Shown one piece after another: positions 16,752 to 24,958 of a stretch of 64,000 nucleotides of DNA. The stretch covers positions 27,466 through 91,465 of the forward strand of contig CANNFB010000011.1 of the NCBI GenBank assembly GCA_947503785.1, in the 5' to 3' direction. The notes below the pieces were generated by a model. The model was not told where the DNA came from and made no database searches. It was given only the letters and a program-made list of their open reading frames with translations. Position 1 is the stretch's first letter. Each line of letters begins with the position of its first letter. Origin of the DNA: an uncultured Campylobacterales bacterium (GTDB lineage Bacteria; Campylobacterota; Campylobacteria; Campylobacterales; Arcobacteraceae). Both the position numbers and the translations under genes were made by a program.

Positions 16752-17288
16752 ATGAGCGATAGATTACATGAAATAATTGCAGAAATTGGTGTATTACATA
16801 AAGAGTTGATTGATAATAAAAAAATAGAAGATGCAAATGAAGTTTTTGATTATATTGAAGATTTTGATAGTGATGTTAAAGAGCATTATTTAAATTTATT
16901 ATTACAGTACTATTTTCAAGAAAATGATTTAAAAAACCTACAAGAAGTTCTTTTAGTCGGTGCAAAGTTTGATATGACATTTTTAGATGTTAAAAATGCA
17001 TTTTTAAATATTAAAGATAGTGGTGAAAATGTTATAGAATTTATGGAAGAATCAGTAGTTTTTTTAAAAGATACAAAATTAGAAGAGTCTTTAAATGAGA
17101 TGTACTTATACTACACTCAAAATGAGTCTTTACAAGTAAATTTAGAAGAAGCTATTGAATTAATCAAAAGAAATAGGTATGTTTGTGCTAGTTGTTATAA
17201 AAATGATGATAAAGCTTATTCTAAACTTTTTTTAAATGAAGACTTATTAGAGAGTCTAAAGCGTGATTTGCCTTATTTATTAGGTTAA
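16752..17288 (+). CDS. Hypothetical helical protein (178 aa) with a C-terminal CxxC
   Basis: I do not recognise this protein. It is acidic and predicted to be mainly helical, with repeated helix pairs such as YFQENDLKNLQEVLLVGAKF that are reminiscent of TPR-like repeats. Near the C-terminus the motif YVCASCYKND could bind metal or be redox active. It has no signal peptide. It is separated by three bases from the next gene on the same strand, a membrane-anchored unknown, so the two are probably cotranscribed. Confidence 0.6.
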   Translation: MSDRLHEIIAEIGVLHKELIDNKKIEDANEVFDYIEDFDSDVKEHYLNLLLQYYFQENDLKNLQEVLLVGAKFDMTFLDVKNAFLNIKDSGENVIEFMEESVVFLKDTKLEESLNEMYLYYTQNESLQVNLEEAIELIKRNRYVCASCYKNDDKAYSKLFLNEDLLESLKRDLPYLLG

Positions 17289-17291
17289 TAA

Positions 17292-18029
17292 ATGCCTCCT
17301 TTAGAGTTAGTAGTTCCTGAGAGTTTTTTATTTATACCAGCAAATTTATCTTATATCTCTTTTTGCTTTTTTATTAGTTTTCTCTTTTTTAGGCTATTTA
17401 AAAGTATTATAGTTTTTATTCTTGTATTGCTTGGTTTTTTAAGTTTGATGTATTCGGATTTGATACTTAAGTATGGAATAAAAAACTATTATGAGATTAT
17501 AAAGGAAAATAGCACAATTTATTCTTATCCTATAAAAAATGAAGAAGGTAAAATTGATAGCTTATCTACAAGTAGAGTTTATAATTTTCCTTTAACAAAA
17601 TCATCATTATCAAAAAGTGAGAAAGATAATATAGTTCAATTACATGAATTATATATAAGTAAGTTTATAGATATAACAACCGTAAGATATAGATACAATA
17701 AATATTTCTATAATGATAAAAGAATATTTTTAAATGTATATAAATACGATAACTCTTTTTTAGAAGATGTAAATCAAAAAGCAAAATATACAATTAGAAG
17801 AGATCAAAAAGAAAGTTCTTATCCAAGTCTTTATAGTAAGTTTGAATATAAGTTTATTGATAACTGGACAAATGATACTTTAGCAACAGCTTATAGTCTT
17901 AGTTTTCCAATTAGTACAAATAAATTAAGAAATAGGTTTTTATATTGGACTAAAGAAAAAGAGTTAGAATTTAGTTTAGATAGTGTTCAAAATTTTGATA
18001 CTATTTATAAAAAACTGTTTATTGATTAA
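17292..18029 (+). CDS. Hypothetical membrane-anchored protein (245 aa)
   Basis: I do not recognise this protein. Two hydrophobic segments lie at about residues 15-34 (ANLSYISFCFFISFLFFRLF) and 37-55. The remaining 190 residues are hydrophilic, rich in Tyr, Lys and Ser, and probably periplasmic. No cysteine pair or catalytic motif is apparent. The start at 17292 is three bases after the upstream stop, which points to translational coupling. It is convergent with the gene at 18054-18401 across a 24-base gap. Confidence 0.55.
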   Translation: MPPLELVVPESFLFIPANLSYISFCFFISFLFFRLFKSIIVFILVLLGFLSLMYSDLILKYGIKNYYEIIKENSTIYSYPIKNEEGKIDSLSTSRVYNFPLTKSSLSKSEKDNIVQLHELYISKFIDITTVRYRYNKYFYNDKRIFLNVYKYDNSFLEDVNQKAKYTIRRDQKESSYPSLYSKFEYKFIDNWTNDTLATAYSLSFPISTNKLRNRFLYWTKEKELEFSLDSVQNFDTIYKKLFID

Positions 18030-18053
18030 TAGTTGATTTAATGAAATGGAGAA

Positions 18054-18401
18054 TTAAAAAATATTTCCCATTTCATCATTTAAGTAAGCATCTATCTTTT
18101 TTATAAATTCATCAAAGCTTTTATTCCCTTGTTTATTAAAAACAACAATCTCTTCACCAAAATCATCTTGAATATAGTGATCTTCTTTTAAAATCTTTTT
18201 ATATAACTCTTGTAATTCATCATCACTTTCTTGCTTATTAAATAAAAACCAGTTAGCCGTATCTTCTTCGATTCTAACTAAACCATAAGTTTTTCTTTCA
18301 TCAATATAGTCTTGTATTGTTCCATTTTCAAATGATGCACCAACAACTAAATCATTTTCGTTTAAAATCATTTCCATTTTATACCTTTTGTTAAAACGCA
18401 A
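18054..18401 (-). CDS. Hypothetical acidic protein (115 aa)
   Basis: I do not recognise this protein. It is soluble, acidic and without cysteines. It has strand-like segments (LVVGASFENGTIQDYI, YGLVRIEEDTANWFLF, GEEIVVFNKQGN) and ends in a helix. It is a single-gene unit between convergent and divergent neighbours. AAAAGG at 18379-18384 (minus strand) precedes the ATG. No family can be assigned. Confidence 0.55.
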   Translation of the reverse strand: MRFNKRYKMEMILNENDLVVGASFENGTIQDYIDERKTYGLVRIEEDTANWFLFNKQESDDELQELYKKILKEDHYIQDDFGEEIVVFNKQGNKSFDEFIKKIDAYLNDEMGNIF

Positions 18402-18436
18402 TTATAATCAAAGCTTGGTTATTTCTTGATTAGGTA

Positions 18437-19387
18437 TTGTTGTCAGGTTATTGCGTGTATTTTATTAAGGATTTGATACAATCACAAGAAAATATTATTA
18501 AGGTTAGAATTATTAAAAAATTTAGAAAAGTTCATATTGAAATTACAAATATATGTAACTTAAAATGTACATTTTGTCCTCCAAAAACAAAGCCAAATGG
18601 AGTTATGTCTTTAGAAGATTTTGATGATATAAACAAGCAACTAAAGCCCTTTACTAAAGAGTTAGCTTACCATATAGTTGGTGACCCACTAGTTCTTAAA
18701 AACTTAAATGAATACTTAGATATTAGTTTAAAGCATGACTTAAAAGTAAATATCACAACAACAGCAAATAAAATATCTTCAAATGATTATGATGCTTTAA
18801 TGAACAAAACAATAAAACAAATAAATTTTTCAATAAACTCATACAACGCAAACTCACATAAAAAATCTTTAGATGAGTATTTAGATCCCATTTTAGATTT
18901 TGTAAAATATGCACAAGAACAAACACATGAATATTTTATAAACTTTAGAATATGGAATTTAGATGAAAGTAAAAGTGCAAGAAATTTTAACACTCAAGTT
19001 TTTAAAAAAGTAAATGAGTGTTTTAATACAGATATAAATATTGATGATGTTTATAATGAAAGACCAAAAAATATAAGAATAGCAAAAAAATTGTTTTTTA
19101 ATTTTGATGAATATTTTAACTGGCCTAGTTTAGAAAATAACTTTGTTTCAGATAAAGGTTTTTGTTATGGATTAGATTCTCACTTTGGTATTTTAACTTC
19201 TGGAGATGTAGTTCCCTGTTGCTTAGATCAAAATGCATGTATCAATCTTGGAAATACAAATGATTCACAATTAAAAGATATCCTAACTTCCTCTAGAGTT
19301 AAAACTATTCAAAATGGTTTTAAAGAAGGAAAAGTGGTAGAAGAACTTTGCCAAAAATGTGAATACCGAACTAGATTTGATAAATAA
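18437..19387 (+). CDS. Radical SAM/SPASM-domain protein
   Basis: A radical SAM enzyme with the cluster motif CNLKCTFC in the segment EITNICNLKCTFCPP, about 40 residues in. A C-terminal SPASM-like set follows: VVPCCLDQNACINLGN and LCQKCEYR, for an auxiliary Fe-S cluster. Such proteins often modify peptides or cofactors; the substrate is unknown here. The start is uncertain. TTG at 18437 gives 316 residues, but the conserved part begins near 18509, where AAGG at 18500-18503 stands five bases before an ATT codon. The coding sequence runs 29 bases past the GTG codon that opens the next frame, but the better start of that gene is at 19401. Confidence 0.8.
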   Translation: MLSGYCVYFIKDLIQSQENIIKVRIIKKFRKVHIEITNICNLKCTFCPPKTKPNGVMSLEDFDDINKQLKPFTKELAYHIVGDPLVLKNLNEYLDISLKHDLKVNITTTANKISSNDYDALMNKTIKQINFSINSYNANSHKKSLDEYLDPILDFVKYAQEQTHEYFINFRIWNLDESKSARNFNTQVFKKVNECFNTDINIDDVYNERPKNIRIAKKLFFNFDEYFNWPSLENNFVSDKGFCYGLDSHFGILTSGDVVPCCLDQNACINLGNTNDSQLKDILTSSRVKTIQNGFKEGKVVEELCQKCEYRTRFDK

Positions 19388-19400
19388 AAAAGGAATAAAC

Positions 19401-20258
19401 TTGAGAGAAACAGATATATTTTCAAAAAGTATAAAAGACTTCTTAACACCAAAAATGTTAAAACTTTCATTGATACCTTTAATAGTTACGATGATTTTAT
19501 TATATATACTATTTTTTGCAGCTGCTGATTTTGGGATTACATCTTTACAAGAAATAGCAAAAGCTTCTCAAAATGGAGAAGAAATAGTTATTGATGAAAG
19601 TGCGCCATTTTATTTTGTGTGGACTACATATCTAATAGTATTTTTATTTAAATACTCATTTACTTCGTATATTGCAGGATTTTTATTATATACAGTTGGA
19701 ACAATTATTGTATTAAAAATATCAGTGATTTTAACTATTGTTGTAATTGGATTTTTAACACCAATGATTTTAAAGGTAATACATAAAAAACATTACTCCC
19801 ATTTAACTTTACATGGACATGGAACTTTGCTTTCGCCTGTTTGGGTGTTAGTAAAAAGTTCTTTAATGATGATATTGTTATTTATACTTTTTATTCCTTT
19901 GTATTTTATTCCACTTTTAAATATAATTGCTTTTTCTTTGCCTTTTTACTATTTCTTTCATAAGTTGTTAAATTATGATGTTTCATCAACACTTTTAAGT
20001 GAAGAAGAATTTAGAGTAATATATGAAAAAGAATCAGGAAAAGTAAGACTTAGAACATTACTTTTATATTTTATTTCAATGATTCCTTTTATTACACTAT
20101 TTACTGCAGTTTTTTATATTATATATTTAGGACATGGATATTTTATAAAACTTGAAGAGATGTATAAATTAGATATCCCAGATTCAAAAGTAGATGAAGA
20201 AAATAAAAAAGAAGAAGTAAAAGAATTAGAGATAAGAAAACAAATAAGTAACTCGTAA
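19401..20258 (+). CDS. EI24/CysZ-like integral membrane protein
   Basis: I place the start at TTG 19401, six bases after AAGGA, giving 285 residues beginning MRETDIFSKSIKDFLTPKM. An in-frame GTG at 19359 would overlap the radical SAM gene by 29 bases and lacks a ribosome site. Several membrane segments are visible, with the family-typical SIKDFLTPKMLKLSL N-terminus, LNIIAFSLPFYYFFHKLLNYD and the loop RLRTLLLYFISMIPFI. The EI24 domain family includes the sulfate transporter CysZ. No cys genes are near, so transport of sulfate is not shown. A charged tail follows the last helix. Confidence 0.75.
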   Translation: MRETDIFSKSIKDFLTPKMLKLSLIPLIVTMILLYILFFAAADFGITSLQEIAKASQNGEEIVIDESAPFYFVWTTYLIVFLFKYSFTSYIAGFLLYTVGTIIVLKISVILTIVVIGFLTPMILKVIHKKHYSHLTLHGHGTLLSPVWVLVKSSLMMILLFILFIPLYFIPLLNIIAFSLPFYYFFHKLLNYDVSSTLLSEEEFRVIYEKESGKVRLRTLLLYFISMIPFITLFTAVFYIIYLGHGYFIKLEEMYKLDIPDSKVDEENKKEEVKELEIRKQISNS

Positions 20259-20273
20259 GAGTAGTTACTTATT
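20243..20273. terminator. Bidirectional terminator overlapping two gene ends
   Basis: AATAAGTAACT (20243-20253) pairs perfectly with AGTTACTTATT (20263-20273). It includes the last codons of the EI24 gene and of the convergent response regulator gene. Confidence 0.6.
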
Positions 20274-20955
20274 CTCTTATTAATCTATAACCTGTTCCTT
20301 GGATATTTTTCAAAGATTTTTCAGGTAGTTTTTTTCTAAAGTTTTTTATAAATAATCTCATAGCGTTTGGTGTCATTACTGAGTCTTCATCCCAAATAAG
20401 ATTTTCCATTTGCTCGTAGGTAATTATTCTATCTTTTGTGATTAATTGCTTTAAAAATAGGGCTTCTTTTTTTGTTAAATCAAACTCTTCTTCATTGTTT
20501 GAAATTATTGATTTACTAAAATCAAATAACCATTTTTCATCAAGATTGTAAATTTTATTATCATCATAACTTTTAATGAATGCTTCTAGTGCATCAATTA
20601 ATTTTTCATGTGTAATTGGTTTAACTATGTATTTAATCAAATGTAATTCAGTAGCTTGTAGCATGTAATCTAAATCAGTAAATGCAGAAGTGATAATAAT
20701 TCTTGTTTTTGAATCAGATTCTCTAATTCTTCTAATTAAATCAAGTCCATTTTCAGCACCCATTTGTATATCAGTAATAATTAAATCAGGCTTATTTTGA
20801 ATATATTTTAAGTAAGCATCATTTGCATTTTTTGCACTATAAGTTTCTTTAAAATAATGTTCTAATATCACTTTGATATTTTCTCTTATGCCGTCTTCAT
20901 CTTCCACATATAATACTCTATATGCATTTAGTTTATTGCTTAATATTTCTTGCAT
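20269..20955 (-). CDS. OmpR-type response regulator
   Basis: A 228-residue regulator. The receiver domain (about 12-125) has E18/D19, phospho-acceptor D62 (LIITDIQMG), S90 and K112 (YIVKPI). A winged-helix DNA-binding domain follows at about 150-228, ending MRLFIKNFRKKLPEKSLKNI and GTGYRLI. It is divergent from a sensor kinase gene, its likely partner. A perfect 19-base palindrome lies in the gap between the two genes and is a likely binding site for this regulator. Confidence 0.93.
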   Translation of the reverse strand: MQEILSNKLNAYRVLYVEDEDGIRENIKVILEHYFKETYSAKNANDAYLKYIQNKPDLIITDIQMGAENGLDLIRRIRESDSKTRIIITSAFTDLDYMLQATELHLIKYIVKPITHEKLIDALEAFIKSYDDNKIYNLDEKWLFDFSKSIISNNEEEFDLTKKEALFLKQLITKDRIITYEQMENLIWDEDSVMTPNAMRLFIKNFRKKLPEKSLKNIQGTGYRLIRE

Positions 20956-20980
20956 ATACTAAAAATCCTTGTTAGAAAAG

Positions 20981-20999
20981 TTATGTTATCATAACATAA
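20981..20999. promoter_or_regulatory. Palindromic operator between divergent regulator and kinase genes
   Basis: TTATGTTAT and ATAACATAA are perfect reverse complements around a single C. The site lies 26 bases from the regulator start and 21 bases from the preferred kinase start, so one bound dimer could control both directions. That it binds the OmpR-type regulator is inferred from position. The fully symmetrical form is less usual for OmpR proteins, which often prefer direct repeats. Confidence 0.6.
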
Positions 21000-21019
21000 T
21001 TAAGGTTACAAGGAAAAGT

Positions 21020-22585
21020 TTGAAGCTAATAACTGAAAAAAATCTATCTAAAATAATCATTTATATATTTATTATAATCATGTCATCTATGATTTTTATG
21101 ATTACATACTTTTATGTAAAAAATACCTATGAAAACTTTGAAACAGAGATGAAAATATTTAAAGATGAATATTATGAAATAAAGAAAAAAACACTAAAAA
21201 AAGAAGTTGATACTGTATTAGATATTTTTAATTATAATATTACAAAAGAATATATAGACAATCAAGAACAGAAAAATGAAGCTATTCGATTACTTAATAA
21301 TATCAGATTTGAAAAAAACAAAAGTAACTATTTCTTTGTGTATGAAATTAAAAATATGCAAGGTGGCGATGATTTTGCAAAACTTCTTGTAAATCCTAAT
21401 AGACCCGATATTGTCGGAAGTTTAATCTCTACAAATTATAAAGATGATAATGGAAAAAAATTCAGAGAAATATTTTTAAAAGATATTAGAGAAAAAAAAG
21501 AATCTTATACTCAATATACTTATAAAAAACCAGGAACAAATGAAATAAAACAAAAATTGTCATACTTTAAATACTACAAAACTTGGAATTGGGTTTTAGC
21601 TGTTGGCGTGTACACAGATGATATTGAAAATGAAATTGCCTTAAAAAGAGAACTTTTAGAATCACGAATAAAAAAGCAAGTAGGGCAAAATGTAGTTTTA
21701 TTTATTATGTTCTTATCTCTTGCTATTTTAATATCTATTGCAGTTTCTCAAAAAATTGATGAAGTATTAAAAACCTATGAAGAAAAAGTTAAAGCTAAAA
21801 CACATGAGCTTGAAAACTTAAATACAAGTTTGGAAAATAAGGTGAAAGAAGAGCTTGAAAAAAATAGAGAAAAAGAGCAGCTTTTAGTTCAAAAGTCAAA
21901 ATTTATAGCGCTTGGTGAAATGATATCGAATATCGCACATCAGTGGCGACAGCCATTATCAGAGTTATCATCAATCTTAATGTATATAAAATTTAAACAT
22001 AGTATTAACAAACTTGATGATAAAACAATGCAAGTAAAAGCAGAAGAGGCTGATAAGGTTTTAGATTACATGTCACATACAATTGATGATTTTAGAAATT
22101 TCTTTATGCCTAAAAAAGAAAAAGAAGAGTTTTCCTTATATAAAGCTATTGACTCTGTTATGACTATTGTTTCAAGCTCTTTAAAAAGTGATATGATTAA
22201 TGTTGAAATTAATATTAACAAAAACATTAAACTTACAACATATTTAAATGAATATGAACAAGTAATATTAAATATATTAAAAAATGCAAAAGATGCTTTG
22301 ATTGAAAAAAATATTAAAAATCCTAGTATTAAACTTACTGCTTATGAAGAATCACAATATGTAGTATTGTTCATAGAAGATAATGCAGGCGGAATTACAG
22401 TAGAACCAAAAGGAAAGATATTTGAGCCATACTTTACTACAAAAGATGATAGTAATGGAACAGGAATTGGTTTATATATGTCAAAAATCATTATAGATAA
22501 AAATATGAAAGGTAAACTAAGAGTCCGAAATACTAAATTTGGAGCAAAGTTTGGGATTCATGTGCCAAAGAGTAATGAAACATAA
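21020..22585 (+). CDS. Sensor histidine kinase with Cache domain
   Basis: I place the start at TTG 21020 behind AAGGA (521 residues). An in-frame TTG at 20969 would run through the palindromic operator. The protein has a membrane segment at about 10-33, a single Cache domain with YFFVYEIKNM, NPNRPDIVGS and WNWVLAVGVYTDDIE, a second membrane segment at about 224-243, a coiled coil, and HisKA with H307 in NIAHQWRQPLSEL. An HATPase domain with NAKDAL, EDNAGGI and GTGIGLYMSKII completes it. Cache domains of this type often sense organic acids. It pairs with the divergent OmpR-type regulator. Confidence 0.9.
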   Translation: MKLITEKNLSKIIIYIFIIIMSSMIFMITYFYVKNTYENFETEMKIFKDEYYEIKKKTLKKEVDTVLDIFNYNITKEYIDNQEQKNEAIRLLNNIRFEKNKSNYFFVYEIKNMQGGDDFAKLLVNPNRPDIVGSLISTNYKDDNGKKFREIFLKDIREKKESYTQYTYKKPGTNEIKQKLSYFKYYKTWNWVLAVGVYTDDIENEIALKRELLESRIKKQVGQNVVLFIMFLSLAILISIAVSQKIDEVLKTYEEKVKAKTHELENLNTSLENKVKEELEKNREKEQLLVQKSKFIALGEMISNIAHQWRQPLSELSSILMYIKFKHSINKLDDKTMQVKAEEADKVLDYMSHTIDDFRNFFMPKKEKEEFSLYKAIDSVMTIVSSSLKSDMINVEININKNIKLTTYLNEYEQVILNILKNAKDALIEKNIKNPSIKLTAYEESQYVVLFIEDNAGGITVEPKGKIFEPYFTTKDDSNGTGIGLYMSKIIIDKNMKGKLRVRNTKFGAKFGIHVPKSNET

Positions 22586-22650
22586 GTTTTATAAAAATTA
22601 TAGATATATTAATATCTATATTTTGTAGATTATATAAATACTAAAATTTT

Positions 22651-22770
22651 TTAATCTTTTTTATTCTCATCTTCAAATCTTTTTTGTAGTTTAGAAGTAA
22701 AAAAAGCCAACATTATCACAACAATAGCAATTATAGTAAAGCCAATTAATTCAGAGATTAAATCATTCAT
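22651..22770 (-). CDS. Small single-pass membrane protein (39 aa)
   Basis: ATG at 22770 directly follows the stop of the small lipoprotein gene. The 39 residues contain one hydrophobic helix (LIGFTIIAIVVIMLAFF, residues about 8-24) and a charged cytoplasmic-type tail (KLQKRFEDENKKD). There is no good ribosome site of its own, so translation probably depends on re-initiation after the lipoprotein stop. Function unknown. Confidence 0.55.
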   Translation of the reverse strand: MNDLISELIGFTIIAIVVIMLAFFTSKLQKRFEDENKKD

Positions 22771-22962
22771 TTAAAAGGGAATTACCGCATCAATTATTTC
22801 ACCAGTTCCAGAGATACTATCTCCTACTACATCTGGTGTTACTGTATTTACAACAGCTCCTACAACTTTAAAAGGTGCTGATACAACAGTTCCTACCATA
22901 CATCCTTGAATTGTTAGAGTAATAAAACAAATAAATAGTATTTGTAGTAGTTTAATTCTCAT
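22771..22962 (-). CDS. Small lipoprotein (63 aa)
   Basis: A signal sequence ends in the lipobox TIQGC with the lipid-acceptor Cys at residue 21. The mature 43 residues are small and valine/glycine-rich (VVSAPFKVVGAVVNTVTPDV). They resemble short lipoproteins of unknown function found in many Proteobacteria (DUF6726-like). It has no Fur-site signal on its own side but starts about 58 bases from the Fur-box-like sequence that precedes ferritin, so it could be controlled from the same region. Confidence 0.65.
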   Translation of the reverse strand: MRIKLLQILFICFITLTIQGCMVGTVVSAPFKVVGAVVNTVTPDVVGDSISGTGEIIDAVIPF

Positions 22963-23019
22963 TTATTCCCTTGAAATTTTTTTGTAAGTATATCAAAAAA
23001 TTATTAACAAATAGTTATA

Positions 23020-23038
23020 TTTAATGATAATCATTATT
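23020..23038. promoter_or_regulatory. Fur-box-like operator 1
   Basis: The core AATGATAATCATT (23023-23035) is a perfect palindrome. Over 19 bases it matches the classical Fur box at 16 positions by my alignment. It lies upstream of the ferritin-imelysin operon and close to the divergent lipoprotein gene. Confidence 0.7.
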
Positions 23039-23085
23039 GGTATTAAGTATAAATTAAGAATGATATTACTAGAATGTCACAAATC

Positions 23086-23104
23086 ATTTATGATAATAAT
23101 TATT
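23086..23104. promoter_or_regulatory. Fur-box-like operator 2
   Basis: The stretch containing ATGATAATAATTAT matches the 19-base Fur consensus at 14 positions by my alignment. It lies 15 bases before the ferritin start. Together with the site at 23020-23038 it suggests cooperative iron-responsive control. Confidence 0.55.
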
Positions 23105-23119
23105 AATACAGGAATTAGA

Positions 23120-23617
23120 ATGTTAAAAAAAGAAGTTTTAGACTTATTAAACAAACAAGTAAATTTAGAGAATTATTCTTCAAATTTGTATCTTGCTATG
23201 TCATCTTGGTGCAATGCACAAGGATTAGAAGGTTCTGCTAGTTTTCTTGCAAAGCACTCCCAAGAAGAGTTACAGCATATGCATAAACTTTTTAACTATA
23301 TAAACGAAACTGGTTCTCAATCACTTATTCATTCAGTTGATGCTCCTGAGAATATATTTAAAGATATAAAAGAAGTGTTTAAATTAACTTTTCAACATGA
23401 GCAACATATAACAAATAAAATAAACGAACTAGTTGATTTTACACTAGAGAAAAAAGATTATGCAACATTTAACTTTTTACAATGGTATGTATCTGAACAG
23501 CATGAAGAAGAAGCATTATTCAAATCTATTTTAGACAAGATAGAAATTATTGGTTTAGATGGTAGAGGTTTACATTTAGTAGATAAAGAAATTGGAAAAT
23601 TGGTTCAAGGAAAATAA
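23120..23617 (+). CDS. ftn: Bacterial non-heme ferritin
   Basis: The start is set at ATG 23120 with GGA at 23111-23113, giving 165 residues, the usual ferritin length. A longer reading frame from 23024 would begin inside the Fur-like box. The ferroxidase ligands E17, E50 and H53 are visible in NLENYSSNLYL and QEELQHMHK, and the second half has FLQWYVSEQHEEE. It oxidises Fe(II) and stores it as a mineral in a 24-subunit shell. It is followed with no gap by an imelysin gene, so storage and uptake genes share one transcript. Two Fur-like boxes precede it. Confidence 0.93.
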   Translation: MLKKEVLDLLNKQVNLENYSSNLYLAMSSWCNAQGLEGSASFLAKHSQEELQHMHKLFNYINETGSQSLIHSVDAPENIFKDIKEVFKLTFQHEQHITNKINELVDFTLEKKDYATFNFLQWYVSEQHEEEALFKSILDKIEIIGLDGRGLHLVDKEIGKLVQGK

Positions 23618-24958
23618 ATGAAAAAAACAAAATTATTAGTAATATCACTTAGCTTAGCAACAGCATTAGCGTTAGTAGCTTGTTCATCAAATACACAAAA
23701 TATTGTAAATGTTGAAAAAACACAAATGAAAAACTCTCCTATTTTAGAGTCTTATTCAAAAATTGCACAAGTAAATTATACTGATGCCTTAAATGATGCA
23801 AAAAAATTACAAATGGCAATTGATAACTTTACATCAAATCCTACAGAAAAAACTTTTTCAAATGCAAAAATTGCTTGGTTAAATTCAAGAGAATCTTATG
23901 GTCAAACAGAAATTTTTAGACTAGCAAATGGTCCTATTGATGCAGAAGAAGGTTGGGTTGCTGACACTTATGGTTCATTAGAAGGACAACTTAATGCTTG
24001 GCCTTTAGATGAAAATATGATTGATTACACTATTGATGCAAATGGAAAAAAAACTTCTGGAAATATTATTGATACAAAAGGTTCATTTAATCCAGGTGGC
24101 GAAGATTCAAGTACTGTAAATGTTTCAAATATTACAGTTGATGCAATCACTGCCCTAAATGAAAATGGCGGAGATGCCAACGTTGCAACTGGTTATCATG
24201 CTATTGAGTTTTTATTATGGGGACAAGATCAAGATTATTCTAACTTTGTAAAAGATTCTATTACAAATGGTGCAAAAACTGCAGGACAAAGACCTCTAAG
24301 TGATTATACATCAGAGCAAAATGCTCCTAGAAGAATCGCATTTTTAAAAGCAGCATCTGCAAAAATTGTAGCTGATTTAGAAACTATTTCAAATGCATGG
24401 AATAATGATGGTTTATATAAAAATGCATTCTTAGGGAAATTAAATGGTTCAGATGCTTCAAAAAATATTGCTTCAAGTGATGCTTTTAAACAAGTAATAG
24501 CTGGAATGGGTGTATTTATGAAATCTGAACTTGCAAATGAAAGAATTGCAGTTGCAGTTTTAACTCCAAGTGAAGAAGATGAACATTCTTGTTTCTCTGA
24601 TAATACACATAGAGATATTACGACAAACTATTTAGGTTTTAGAAATGTATTGACATCGACTTATAAGGGTCAGTCTTATGGTAAATCTATGTTAGATGCA
24701 GTATCAATTGAAGATAAAAAAAGAATCCTTTCTTTAATGAAATCAATTGAAACAAAAATCGAAAGTATAAATAAAGTTGCAATGACTAGCGCACACTTTG
24801 ATTATCAAATTCAGCCTGATAATCCTCAAGCAAAAGTTATCGTAAAACTTAAAAACCAAATGAGAAAATTAGGTGATGAGATGGTAATTGTTGCAAATGC
24901 AAATGGTATTTCTTTAACACAAGAAGACGTAACAGACGCTGATGAAACTAAAATCTAA
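23618..24958 (+). CDS. Imelysin-family lipoprotein, iron-regulated (IrpA-like)
   Basis: A 446-residue protein with a lipoprotein signal (LALVAC, lipidated C22) and the imelysin signature GxHxxE as GYHAIE (G192, H194, E197) followed by FLLWGQD. Two helical-bundle halves are expected, as in IrpA. Family members are periplasmic or surface proteins induced by iron starvation, and some bind iron or heme. It begins immediately after the ferritin stop and overlaps the next gene by 17 bases. It is the central binding component of the putative iron system. Confidence 0.88.
   Translation: MKKTKLLVISLSLATALALVACSSNTQNIVNVEKTQMKNSPILESYSKIAQVNYTDALNDAKKLQMAIDNFTSNPTEKTFSNAKIAWLNSRESYGQTEIFRLANGPIDAEEGWVADTYGSLEGQLNAWPLDENMIDYTIDANGKKTSGNIIDTKGSFNPGGEDSSTVNVSNITVDAITALNENGGDANVATGYHAIEFLLWGQDQDYSNFVKDSITNGAKTAGQRPLSDYTSEQNAPRRIAFLKAASAKIVADLETISNAWNNDGLYKNAFLGKLNGSDASKNIASSDAFKQVIAGMGVFMKSELANERIAVAVLTPSEEDEHSCFSDNTHRDITTNYLGFRNVLTSTYKGQSYGKSMLDAVSIEDKKRILSLMKSIETKIESINKVAMTSAHFDYQIQPDNPQAKVIVKLKNQMRKLGDEMVIVANANGISLTQEDVTDADETKI

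Noticed and set aside
20969..21019. Longer N-terminus of the Cache-domain kinase
   Set aside because: It would translate through the palindromic operator and has no ribosome site, whereas TTG at 21020 has AAGGA at good spacing.
23024..23119. N-terminal extension of ferritin by 32 residues
   Set aside because: It would begin inside the Fur-like box and give an atypical hydrophobic leader; the ATG at 23120 fits the family length and ligand numbering.
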